From JAGVVZ01 sp964372465 (lineage in GTDB: Archaea > Aenigmatarchaeota > Aenigmatarchaeia > CG10238-14), in contig CAYJRA010000016.1 of NCBI GenBank assembly GCA_964372465.1, forward strand, positions 1 to 18,858: a stretch of 18,858 nucleotides of DNA, in the 5' to 3' direction. The notes beneath the pieces were generated by a model. That model worked only from the letters and a program-made list of their open reading frames with translations, searched no databases and was not told the origin of the DNA. The position numbers and the translations under genes were made by a program. Below, in pieces: positions 1-6,294 of this stretch. Each line of letters opens with the position of its first letter. Position 1 is the stretch's first letter.

Positions 1-788
1 TCTTCACCATTCGTTAGTTTAAATCTCGATGGACCTGCACCTGTTACATCATTATATACCTTTGGCGTTGTGACCCAGTTTGATTTCAGAGTTATCACAG
101 TAGCCGTGTTGCTTGACACTTCATATACCTCTCCAGCACCAGTGCCACTTTGTATTTCTAGTTTCCAGCCTTTGTATTCATTGACACCCATAGTAATATT
201 TGATGTGACTGTGAGGGTATTGACGCCTATCGCGCTTGCTGTCATACCGCCAGAATAATAATCATCAGGATTTAGCATGCTGATATCGTCCCATTCTGTC
301 ATTCTTCTCCAATTTGTTGGGCAATTCACTGTAAATGATGCAATAGCGCCAACGGGAACTCCCCCTATGGATGCGTCTAATTCGCTCGGGGATACGCAAT
401 TAGTACACGACAGATCTTCAGCTACCTTTGCCCTGAACGTATAAGCAACGGAACCAAACTGTATTCTGGGAGATAATGTCTCACCATTAACTGCAACCTC
501 AAACCAGTATTGATTGTCGAAAGCAAGACTGATTGAAGTGACAGAGCCAAGCATGGTTGTGAAAACGCCGTTAGTAACAACTATGTTGTTCTGCGTCTCG
601 CTCCAGAGAGCCGTTCCTCCAGAAGAGGCGTCATATATTTTGAAGACGAAGTTGTAGGAGCCTGTTAGGGGGTTGTCACTGGCGTCTGTTAGTTTGCCTT
701 GATAGTTGATTACAGAAGGTATTGCTGCTAAAGCTGAGGATATTGACAATAAAGAAAATATCAAAGATACAAATGCGATTTTTTTCAT
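1..788 (-). CDS. Large secreted protein, N-terminal part (3' end outside window)
   Basis: An open frame of 262 codons runs from ATG at 788 to the window edge without a stop, so only the N-terminus is visible. Residues 1-21 form a Sec signal peptide (MKK, a hydrophobic core, then SALA before AIPS). It is followed by INYQGKLTD and a beta-rich stretch containing SPRIQFGSVAYTFRAK and a CTNC pair near residues 128-131. This order (signal peptide, YQGKLTD, LSPR..FGS.AY.FRAK) resembles the N-terminus of large cell-surface or fibre-like proteins I know from DPANN archaea and candidate-phylum bacteria; that likeness is from memory. Function is unknown; a surface or adhesion role is inference. A GGTG site lies 9-12 nt before the ATG and a TATA-like element (833-840) about 45 nt upstream. 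It points the same way as the MNT-HEPN pair but is 220 bp beyond it, so it is probably transcribed alone. Confidence 0.8.
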   Translation of the reverse strand, partial: MKKIAFVSLIFSLLSISSALAAIPSVINYQGKLTDASDNPLTGSYNFVFKIYDASSGGTALWSETQNNIVVTNGVFTTMLGSVTSISLAFDNQYWFEVAVNGETLSPRIQFGSVAYTFRAKVAEDLSCTNCVSPSELDASIGGVPVGAIASFTVNCPTNWRRMTEWDDISMLNPDDYYSGGMTASAIGVNTLTVTSNITMGVNEYKGWKLEIQSGTGAGEVYEVSSNTATVITLKSNWVTTPKVYNDVTGAGPSRFKLTNGE

Positions 789-832
789 TATCTTTCACAC
801 CAGTGCTGAATGCATATAACGCTATAATCTAT

Positions 833-840
833 CTTTTATA
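833..840 (-). promoter_or_regulatory. TATA-like box of the secreted protein gene
   Basis: On the minus strand this reads TATAAAAG, about 45 nt before the ATG at 788. Initiation about 25 nt downstream would leave a short leader that still contains the GGTG site. Inferred from position and composition only. Confidence 0.4.
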
Positions 841-863
841 ATTTTGAATTTCCTTCTTAATAA

Positions 864-888
864 ATGTTTTCTATTATCTAGAAAACAT
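864..888. repeat. Perfect 10-bp inverted repeat with 5-nt loop
   Basis: ATGTTTTCTA (864-873) and TAGAAAACAT (879-888) are exact reverse complements around TTATC. The element lies about 25 bp upstream of the putative TATA box of the secreted protein gene and about 120 bp past the end of the HEPN gene. It could be an operator for the gene at 788 or an RNA hairpin at the end of the upstream transcript. It is AT-rich and has no long T-run after it on either strand, so a classical hairpin terminator is less likely. The rest of 789-1010 holds no ORF or RNA that I recognise. Confidence 0.6.
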
Positions 889-1010
889 CTTCTTCAACTT
901 TCTGATTATTCAAAAACAACAGATGTTTCATTAATTTATGCGATGTTCCAACAACCACTTCCAGAAAGGGGTAATATGACATCCTGTACTTAGCTACGCT
1001 TTATTTTGAT

Positions 1011-1394
1011 TCATTTAATAAATGTTTTGACCCAATTCAAAAATCTTTCTGCCTTTTTCACTAAAATTTCAGCATCGTTTTTACTTATGGTTTTCCTAAC
1101 ATCATATTCTGTAGACTCCCTTAATTCTAAACCCTTCTGAACTATATCTAGTTTTGAAGAATCACCAACCTTTTTAATCGCTTCTTTGTGCAAAAGTATG
1201 GCTTCCCTATGATCTTTTGTTGCTCTCTTGTTTATTATAGAAACCGTGAAAGCATCGTTGGCATTGATTATTGACTGGGTTGCATTAAATGCTGACTCCT
1301 CTGGATATAAATCTAGGTTTTTTCTGGCTATTTCCAAAAATATCTCGGATTTTTTAATAAAATCCTTGGCATATTCTTTTGGATACTCCTTCAT
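1011..1394 (-). CDS. HEPN-domain protein (HepT-like putative toxin/RNase)
   Basis: A 127-residue helical protein. From the chosen start, residues about 8-70 carry an alpha-helical HEPN pattern, including ESAFNATQSI and the motif RATKDH (R57-x4-H62), which fits the R-x4-6-H nuclease signature of HEPN RNases. In the HepT/MntA family the toxin motif is usually R-x4-H-x-Y with the Tyr modified by the partner; here the residue two after His is Glu. The start is ATG at 1394, which shares one base with the TGA of the upstream nucleotidyltransferase (TGATG, translational coupling). A TTG one codon upstream (1397) is also possible but less likely. Family knowledge: HEPN/MNT pairs act as type VII toxin-antitoxin modules, with MntA adenylylating HepT. 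Toxicity here is inferred. Confidence 0.8.
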   Translation of the reverse strand: MKEYPKEYAKDFIKKSEIFLEIARKNLDLYPEESAFNATQSIINANDAFTVSIINKRATKDHREAILLHKEAIKKVGDSSKLDIVQKGLELRESTEYDVRKTISKNDAEILVKKAERFLNWVKTFIK

Positions 1395-2038
1395 CAAATC
1401 ACATCATCAATATCTCCGAATATAATCTTACCGTTGACTATATCCATAACTAAAGGGTTTTTTTCTCTGTATTTTCTTTTGAATTCGTTTTTTTCAAAAA
1501 TATGTGTAGAAAAAATGATATTTTCTTCTTTAATATATTCCACTTTCAATTTGCCTATGGCTATTTCCAGTTCTTTCGGTTTTTCCGTTATGATAGCTAA
1601 GTCTATATCACTAGTTGGTTCTTGTTTATCTAATGCTGAACCAAAAACTACAGCTGCAATGATGTATCTTTTGATTTTTTCACAAAATTCCTTTGATTTT
1701 TCAAATAAAATTTCAGAATCCTTTTTTAGCAAAGGCTCTATCATTTCCTTTACTATGAAATGTTTTGTGTTCAGTTGTAAGATAATGTTTTTATTGGTTT
1801 TTTTATATTCATTAACAATACTCTGATCGACAAAAGACTTTACAGCTCTATGAACACTTGACTTGGGTATAGAAAGTTCTCTTGATATTTCTGCCTCTGT
1901 GAACAGCCATTCTGGCCTATTCACTAATAGTTTAAGGACTCTTATTTTAATTTCTGAGTTCAATATTTTTTCAATCACATTTTTATCTTTATCAAATGAA
2001 TATTTATATGTTTCATTTTTGGAACATATATGTTTCAT
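1394..2038 (-). CDS. Winged-helix MNT nucleotidyltransferase (MntA-like antitoxin)
   Basis: A 214-residue protein with two parts. Residues about 25-90 form a winged helix-turn-helix (TEAEISRELSIPKSSVHRAV recognition region). Residues about 125-190 form a minimal nucleotidyltransferase with G133-S134, nine residues, then D144-x-D146 (metal-binding SDIDL). In HEPN/MNT modules this enzyme adds AMP to the HEPN toxin and silences it; the fused winged helix suggests that it also represses its own operon. Two identical repeats cover the first start codon (see repeat entry). The ATG at 2038 would give a leaderless mRNA behind a TATA-like element at 2061-2073. GTG at 1978 (codon 21) is an in-frame alternative that would place both repeats fully upstream. 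The gene is coupled to the HEPN gene by TGATG. Confidence 0.85.
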   Translation of the reverse strand: MKHICSKNETYKYSFDKDKNVIEKILNSEIKIRVLKLLVNRPEWLFTEAEISRELSIPKSSVHRAVKSFVDQSIVNEYKKTNKNIILQLNTKHFIVKEMIEPLLKKDSEILFEKSKEFCEKIKRYIIAAVVFGSALDKQEPTSDIDLAIITEKPKELEIAIGKLKVEYIKEENIIFSTHIFEKNEFKRKYREKNPLVMDIVNGKIIFGDIDDVI

Positions 2039-2048
2039 TTTTGGAACA
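2007..2048. repeat. Two tandem 20-bp repeats (22-bp period) at the MNT start, probable operators
   Basis: Units at 2007-2026 and 2029-2048 are identical, reading TATGTTTCATTTTTGGAACA. Each has imperfect dyad symmetry (TGTTTC against GGAACA). The 22-bp period is close to two helical turns, which would put bound proteins on the same face of DNA. The repeats straddle the ATG at 2038 and the presumed transcription start. The downstream protein has a winged helix, so autorepression is the simplest reading (inference). Confidence 0.75.
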
Positions 2049-2060
2049 ATATTGCAAAGG

Positions 2061-2073
2061 AAAATAATTTATT
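2061..2073 (-). promoter_or_regulatory. TATA-like element of the MNT-HEPN operon
   Basis: The minus strand reads AATAAATTATTTT centred about 29 nt before the ATG at 2038. This is the right distance for a leaderless archaeal transcript. It sits directly upstream of the second operator-like repeat. Confidence 0.4.
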
Positions 2074-2126
2074 AAAATTTCCCCTTTTAAAGAAAATCAT
2101 AGAAAATTAAAAGAATAGCGCTCTAT

Positions 2127-2489
2127 TTATCCGGAAAAGTGCAGGACAGCCGAATCTCTCCTGACTTTTGACTCCCCTGATACTCTGTAAGCTATCCATA
2201 ACTGCTTACCGTCGATGAAATTGAAACTACTAAGCGTTATATTGTATCAGAGTTCTGCATTCGGGATGTAAACAGTGCAAACAGAGGTTTTGACTAAATC
2301 TATTTTCTTATTGCCATTAAGGACATTCAGTTGCCGATCCGTATGATCAACATACTTGAAATAACTGAAGCATGGATTACAGTTTGGGTTTGTAGTAACC
2401 CATTTTAACACAATAAATGCTAATAGAAACGATAAAAGGATATATAAAATCTGGGTGTTGAATTTAGATGGGATGAATTTGACAGTCAT
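2127..2489 (-). pseudogene. Small membrane-anchored protein interrupted by in-frame TGA
   Basis: ATG at 2489 opens an 80-codon frame ending at TGA (2247-2249). It has one hydrophobic helix at about residues 14-30 (ILYILLSFLLAFIVL) and Cys residues in NPNCNPCF, giving a single-pass anchor with an outer domain. Past the TGA the same frame stays open for 39 more codons to TAA at 2127, with protein-like composition (FIDGKQLWIAYRV, then a basic patch). This suggests that the gene was about 120 codons and that a nonsense mutation split it. TGA is an ordinary stop in other genes here (MNT, S26e, lipoate-fold protein), so recoding is unlikely. If the truncated form is functional, the coding region is 2247-2489. 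I do not recognise the family. It lies downstream of the minor pilin on the same strand. Confidence 0.45.
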
Positions 2490-2551
2490 TAAATAAATAT
2501 TGTTTTGGTTGTTATTTATTTCTTTGGGGTTGTTAGTAATGCTGTACTATC

Positions 2552-3012
2552 TCACCACATATCCGACATATCTCTAAAGTATACTTCGCTTGGAGTTAAA
2601 TATCCTGGATCAAAAAACATACTATATGTAAAATTTAGTTTGTCGATTTCTTCGTCACATGTGAATTCAAAGGAATAAAGTATTGAATTTATCCCGGAAA
2701 TTGTTTGAATATCCTTCATCTCGGGTGCGCATTTTCTGCCGTTGTTGAATATTTGAAAATTGCTATCAAAATATTTCAAATTCATCGGAATCTGATTTGC
2801 CATATGCTTTTGCACTGGCTGGATAATATTTACTCACGGTTGAAACGGAAGATGAAAGGTTGGCTTCCACAGCTTTTTCATGAATCGATATGTATGTGTA
2901 TGTTATTGTAAAGTCGTGTGCTGTTGCTGATGGCAGTAGAAAAATCAGTAGAAATAATATTGCGTGTATTATATACTGTAGGCTCTGTGGTTTCTAAATT
3001 AAGCTTGCTCAT
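2552..3012 (-). pseudogene. Frameshifted small secreted protein remnant
   Basis: ATG at 3012 lies two bases after the stop of the minor pilin gene, as expected for an operon partner, but its frame is soon lost. A second frame (2993 to 2766, no usable start) encodes a signal-peptide-like segment (ILFLLIFLLPSATA) followed by HDFTITYTYISIHEK and ends at TGA beside a run of four A on the plus strand (2768-2771). Removing one base from that run joins it in frame to the third part (2552-2815, up to 87 codons), which contains NNGRKCAPEM, FEFTCDEE and ends MSDMW. The joined product would be an exported protein of about 145 residues with two Cys in the last part. Two shifts are needed, so decay is likelier than one sequencing error. 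The family is not recognised. Confidence 0.5.
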
Positions 3013-3014
3013 GG

Positions 3015-3599
3015 TTATTGCACTTTTGTTAATCCTATTATGACGTTGGATTCCCCAAGGATTATTGTATCATTTACAGTTCCGTTATAATTAAATCTTA
3101 CGAACCTGAGAGTAGAATTTTCTCCTGATCTAAAAACACCTTGAATGGGGATTGGTATGTTAGGTATTTGAAAGTCATAAGCTACAACGGGCGACTGCGT
3201 GGTTTTGACAATTACTTTTGATCCGGATATCTTTTCATCCTTGCTTGCAACTGTTATGTTGTCTATTTTCAAACTTTTGATTTGAGTCCAAATGCCGGGT
3301 GAAGTGACTAACTGCACTTCATAATTTTTTCCGGATATCTTGCTTACGTAATTCAAATCGACTTCAGATATCACTAGTCTAGTGCCGTTAACCGGTCTTG
3401 AATTGGAGCTTTTGCTGGCGTCATAAAGTCTGACAATTTGTGCAGAAGTATCAACTGCTATCTGCTTCAGGCTGACATCAATATTTCTTCTTAGCATGCT
3501 GTTGTAGTAGCTGTAAATGGTTCCGGCGAAAAGAGTAAGCATCGTGAAACCAAGGAGGATCAGAAATGTATAGCCTATGAATTTTGAAATTCCTTTCAT
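3015..3599 (-). CDS. Type IV pilin-like / minor prepilin protein
   Basis: A 194-residue protein starting MKGISKFIGYTF. The KG-I junction followed by a hydrophobic helix (about residues 8-32) matches the class III signal peptide and assembly helix of archaeal type IV prepilins, processed after Gly by an archaeal prepilin peptidase (not in this window). The rest is beta-rich with several N-glycosylation sequons (NGT, NIT, NST, NGT, NDT) and ends GLTKVQ. It lacks the ISPLVAS signature of the two pilins across the divergent promoter, so a minor or tip pilin is the better guess. The longer, more polar stretch after the helix (SYYNSMLRRNIDVSLKQIA) continues the helical spine. Transcribed divergently from 3657; its own downstream region is decayed. 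Confidence 0.65.
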   Translation of the reverse strand: MKGISKFIGYTFLILLGFTMLTLFAGTIYSYYNSMLRRNIDVSLKQIAVDTSAQIVRLYDASKSSNSRPVNGTRLVISEVDLNYVSKISGKNYEVQLVTSPGIWTQIKSLKIDNITVASKDEKISGSKVIVKTTQSPVVAYDFQIPNIPIPIQGVFRSGENSTLRFVRFNYNGTVNDTIILGESNVIIGLTKVQ

Positions 3600-3656
3600 A
3601 ATAATATATTATATTCTAAGCTAAATTTTATTACCTCGGAATAGAATATTGTTAAT
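3600..3656. promoter_or_regulatory. Compact bidirectional promoter between pilin genes
   Basis: Only 57 bp separate the ATG at 3599 (minus) from the ATG at 3657 (plus). An AT-rich core AAATTTTATTA (3623-3633) lies about 27-30 nt from both start codons. One TATA region could therefore serve leaderless transcripts in both directions. Neither ATG has a GGTG site upstream, in line with leaderless translation (inference). Confidence 0.45.
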
Positions 3657-4088
3657 ATGAAGGGAATATCTCCTTTGGTCGCTTCGGTCATCCTTATAGC
3701 CGCTACAATGTCCATTGCAGCCTTCCTTTCATATTGGGCAGGCAACTTCGTGCAAAGAGGTCTCACGGAAACTGGGAATACCACGCAAGAATCGCAATGC
3801 CTCTCATCCCAATTCAGGGTTTATTCAGGAAAATACAACAATGCCACAAAATCCCTGGTTGTCATACTAGAAAACCAAAGGCTGGCTGACATCTCCCTTA
3901 GCAACATCTATCTATTCTATCCAGATGGTATTTTGAAAAGTGTCAACATAACGGGAGTAATTGCAGGCAACGAATTAAAGACTTTCAATGTCAGCGGAGT
4001 CGATCCAGGCTTCACACAGGGGGAGATTAGAAGCACATGCCCTCAAACAGCCACATCATTTAAATGCGGAACCATTGCATGCACATAG
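3657..4088 (+). CDS. Archaeal type IV pilin
   Basis: A 143-residue protein starting MKGISPLVASVILIAATMSI, the standard archaeal pilin N-terminus: the class III signal peptide is cut after KG and the hydrophobic helix (about residues 4-28) packs in the filament core. The globular part is beta-rich, with sequons NTT, NAT, NIT and NVS for N-glycosylation. It has four Cys (one in ESQCLS, then STCPQ, FKCG and IACT near the end), which suggests disulfides stabilise the surface domain. Probable structural subunit of the pilus powered by the ATPase at 6295-8115. It is followed after 7 nt by a second pilin, so the two are co-transcribed from the compact promoter at 3600-3656. Confidence 0.85.
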   Translation: MKGISPLVASVILIAATMSIAAFLSYWAGNFVQRGLTETGNTTQESQCLSSQFRVYSGKYNNATKSLVVILENQRLADISLSNIYLFYPDGILKSVNITGVIAGNELKTFNVSGVDPGFTQGEIRSTCPQTATSFKCGTIACT

Positions 4089-4095
4089 TGATCTA

Positions 4096-4539
4096 ATGAA
4101 AGGTATCTCTCCCATGATTGCATCAGTTCTATTGATAGCTTTCACATTGGCGGTAGCTGCCATTTATAGCGGGTGGCTAACCAGTTTTACCAGAAAAACG
4201 GCAACGGATGTTGAGCAAAAATCAACTGTCAGAGTAACATGTAGCTACGGCGGTATAGAATTAAGCAACTTACGATACAACACCACAGCAGCAAGCGGCA
4301 ATATTTCAGGGACCATTGAAAATACGGATATTATTGATTTGGGGGATATAGATGTTGAAATATTCTTCACCAACTCAACAAGATATTTACTCGATTTGAA
4401 CATGTCGCTTGGACCCGGAGAGAGGAATACATTCAATACAAGAATAAACACTACTACTTATGATAAAATCAGGGTGAAAACAAACTGCTCGAATGTGAAT
4501 GACGAACTAACATCAAGCTATGTGTCCACGATAAGCTAA
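4096..4539 (+). CDS. Archaeal type IV pilin, second copy
   Basis: A 147-residue protein starting MKGISPMIASVLLIAFTLAV, with the same class III signal and assembly helix as the gene before it but a different, sequon-rich globular domain (NTT, NIS, NST, NMS, NTT, NCS) and only two Cys. The start is ATG at 4096: the pilin signature begins there, and AGTGAT (4087-4092, overlapping the previous stop) gives a ribosome-binding site 3 nt before it. The frame extends upstream to 3988, but that stretch is the previous gene read in another frame. The last 4 bp overlap the 3' end of the convergent TadC-like gene. Confidence 0.85.
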   Translation: MKGISPMIASVLLIAFTLAVAAIYSGWLTSFTRKTATDVEQKSTVRVTCSYGGIELSNLRYNTTAASGNISGTIENTDIIDLGDIDVEIFFTNSTRYLLDLNMSLGPGERNTFNTRINTTTYDKIRVKTNCSNVNDELTSSYVSTIS

Positions 4540-5378
4540 ATTGTAACTAATGTGAATATGGATAATCCTCCTGCCATCAATACGAAGCTGTGCTTAGCGC
4601 CTGCAGACACAGCACCTTCAGACATTTTACCTATAACTAAACCGGCTGAGAGACCCTGTATTATAATCAAATTTCGGAATATTGTTTTATATTCAGAAGT
4701 CAATTTTTCTGCTTGTGCCTTTTCCACATTTGTATCTCCCTCTGTCTGCTGTTTTAATGAGATGTCAGATAATGTCGGCACTAGGAATTTTTGCAAACCA
4801 ATAATGACTGCCAAGAAAACGAAGAATATGACATAACCGGAAATGATCTGGGAGTTTAGATACAGCTTCCTTTCCTCCCTTAGTCTTTCTATCTCAATCG
4901 TGGTTTTGCTTATCGATTCGAATATATCTATTAAATTGCCTCCGAAATTGTGGCTCTGGATAATAGTAGAACTTATGCGGCCGACTAATTTCGAGTTAGT
5001 CGATCTTGCAAAACTCAAAAAGGCCTTGCCGAAAGGAATTCCCCAGTCCAACTGGGCGCCCAGTTTCCTCAAATGCGGCGAGAGCGAACCGTAATCATTC
5101 TGTGTAACACTTTTCAATGCTACTGGCAGCGTCATGCCAGATCTAACTGTCTCTACAAGATCCTGTATAAACTGGGGAAATGTCTCTTCAATTATTTTTA
5201 TCTGCGTTAATTCGTTGTACTTAACTAAAGTGATTGGTGCACCAGCAACGATCAACGCAACTACAAAAACCGTTGACATTAAAGACGGGCTGTCTCTCAA
5301 GAAAACGAACCCAAATGCCAGTATGAATATCCCCATTATCACGCTGACAGCCAATAAAATGATTTCTTTCTCTTCCAT
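4536..5378 (-). CDS. TadC/FlaJ-like type II secretion F-domain membrane protein
   Basis: A 280-residue polytopic membrane protein. Two helices near residues 7-27 and 32-52 are followed by a cytoplasmic T2SSF domain (about 60-175) with FPQFIQDLVETVRSGMTLPVAL and FGGNLIDIFESISKT, typical of GspF/TadB/TadC/FlaJ platform proteins. A helix at about 179-198 and one near the C-terminus complete it. Role: the inner-membrane platform on which the pilus ATPase acts. Its ATG shares one base with the TAA of the TadB-like gene (TAATG). The two platform halves being separate genes is the Tad-like arrangement; in the archaellum a single FlaJ has both. The region between the last two helices is polar and carries a charged stretch (TEGDTNVEKAQAEKL). 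Confidence 0.85.
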   Translation of the reverse strand: MEEKEIILLAVSVIMGIFILAFGFVFLRDSPSLMSTVFVVALIVAGAPITLVKYNELTQIKIIEETFPQFIQDLVETVRSGMTLPVALKSVTQNDYGSLSPHLRKLGAQLDWGIPFGKAFLSFARSTNSKLVGRISSTIIQSHNFGGNLIDIFESISKTTIEIERLREERKLYLNSQIISGYVIFFVFLAVIIGLQKFLVPTLSDISLKQQTEGDTNVEKAQAEKLTSEYKTIFRNLIIIQGLSAGLVIGKMSEGAVSAGAKHSFVLMAGGLSIFTLVTI

Positions 5379-6256
5379 TACATCTCAACCTGCGTGGAAT
5401 GCAAGAAGAATACGAATCCTATATTAAGAGCTGGAACCAGTATGTATATGCTGAGTTTCATCAGTTCTAAAATGCTCACTCCTCCTAAATTGGATTCAAT
5501 CATATTCATAACTGAAAACAATGAGATGATAAACAGCGGTGCTGCAATCAAAAGACCGGTATAGAATTCTGCATATGTGTCCAACAGCTGCAGATATTTC
5601 TGCCTTTTCGCTCTCCATTCAAACAATGCCTGCTCCCCCATAATTTTCAGATAAATCTTTAGATCACCACCGCTTTCAATCGTGCTAACAAAGCCAAGCA
5701 AGATCTGCTTGAATTTCTCTGACGGGCTTCTTCTAGCAACCTCTCTGATTGATGACATCGGATCCATACCAAACATATCCATATTCCTCACGATTTTTCC
5801 CATTTCAACAGCCAATGCACCATACTCCTTGAAGTCTGACAATAGTTTGAAAATGGCAGACGGGGGGATGCCGGATGTAGCTATGGATCCCATATGTGCA
5901 ATAGCAAAGGGTAGATTGGTTTCAATGCTTGTTTTTCTTGACATCATCTGGTTGTAAGGGATATAATAAGCAATCAAAAAAACGCACATGCTGAAAGCGA
6001 TAGGAATAAATATGATGCCACCAATCATTGTAAAAATATTAGGATGCCATACAGTAGATAGAAGAACAATCAAAAGAGCCAAGCCGATAAAATATCCGAC
6101 AACAGTTGATAAAATCATCATAGCCCCGTAATTTCTTCCAGGGATTCCTATATCGGATCTTGGGACTATGTCATACAGACTTTTGAATATATCGGGATTG
6201 GTATCAACAATGGAGCCGAAATTCTTGCTAGCAAAACCAACTATTTGGTCAATCAT
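5378..6256 (-). CDS. TadB/FlaJ-like type II secretion F-domain membrane protein
   Basis: A 292-residue membrane protein with helices near residues 45-68 and 75-98, a cytoplasmic T2SSF domain (about 110-220) with TNLPFAIAHMGSIATSGIPPSAIFKLL and STIESGGDLKIYLKIMGEQA (an F-domain ESGGDL signature), and two C-terminal helices (GLLIAAPLFIISLFSVM and ILVPALNIGFVFFL). It pairs with the TadC-like protein to form the pilus platform. It lies 38 nt after the ATPase stop and is coupled to the next gene by TAATG, so ATPase, TadB and TadC are probably one transcript. No GGTG site precedes its ATG; AATTAATTA lies there instead. Confidence 0.85.
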   Translation of the reverse strand: MIDQIVGFASKNFGSIVDTNPDIFKSLYDIVPRSDIGIPGRNYGAMMILSTVVGYFIGLALLIVLLSTVWHPNIFTMIGGIIFIPIAFSMCVFLIAYYIPYNQMMSRKTSIETNLPFAIAHMGSIATSGIPPSAIFKLLSDFKEYGALAVEMGKIVRNMDMFGMDPMSSIREVARRSPSEKFKQILLGFVSTIESGGDLKIYLKIMGEQALFEWRAKRQKYLQLLDTYAEFYTGLLIAAPLFIISLFSVMNMIESNLGGVSILELMKLSIYILVPALNIGFVFFLHSTQVEM

Positions 6257-6294
6257 TAATTAATTCATTGTATTCCGCTAGCATATTATTTACG

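Noticed and set aside
864..888. Palindrome as an insertion-sequence end
   Set aside because: No transposase, no matching copy and no target duplication were seen near it.
2247..2249. TGA at 2247-2249 as a selenocysteine or reassigned sense codon
   Set aside because: TGA ends several clear genes here (MNT, S26e, the lipoate-fold protein) and no SECIS-like hairpin was evident, so a nonsense mutation is simpler.
3988..4095. Upstream extension of the second pilin from an ATG at 3988
   Set aside because: The stretch is the previous pilin gene read in another frame; the KG-ISP signal peptide begins at 4096 with a ribosome-binding site 3 nt before it.
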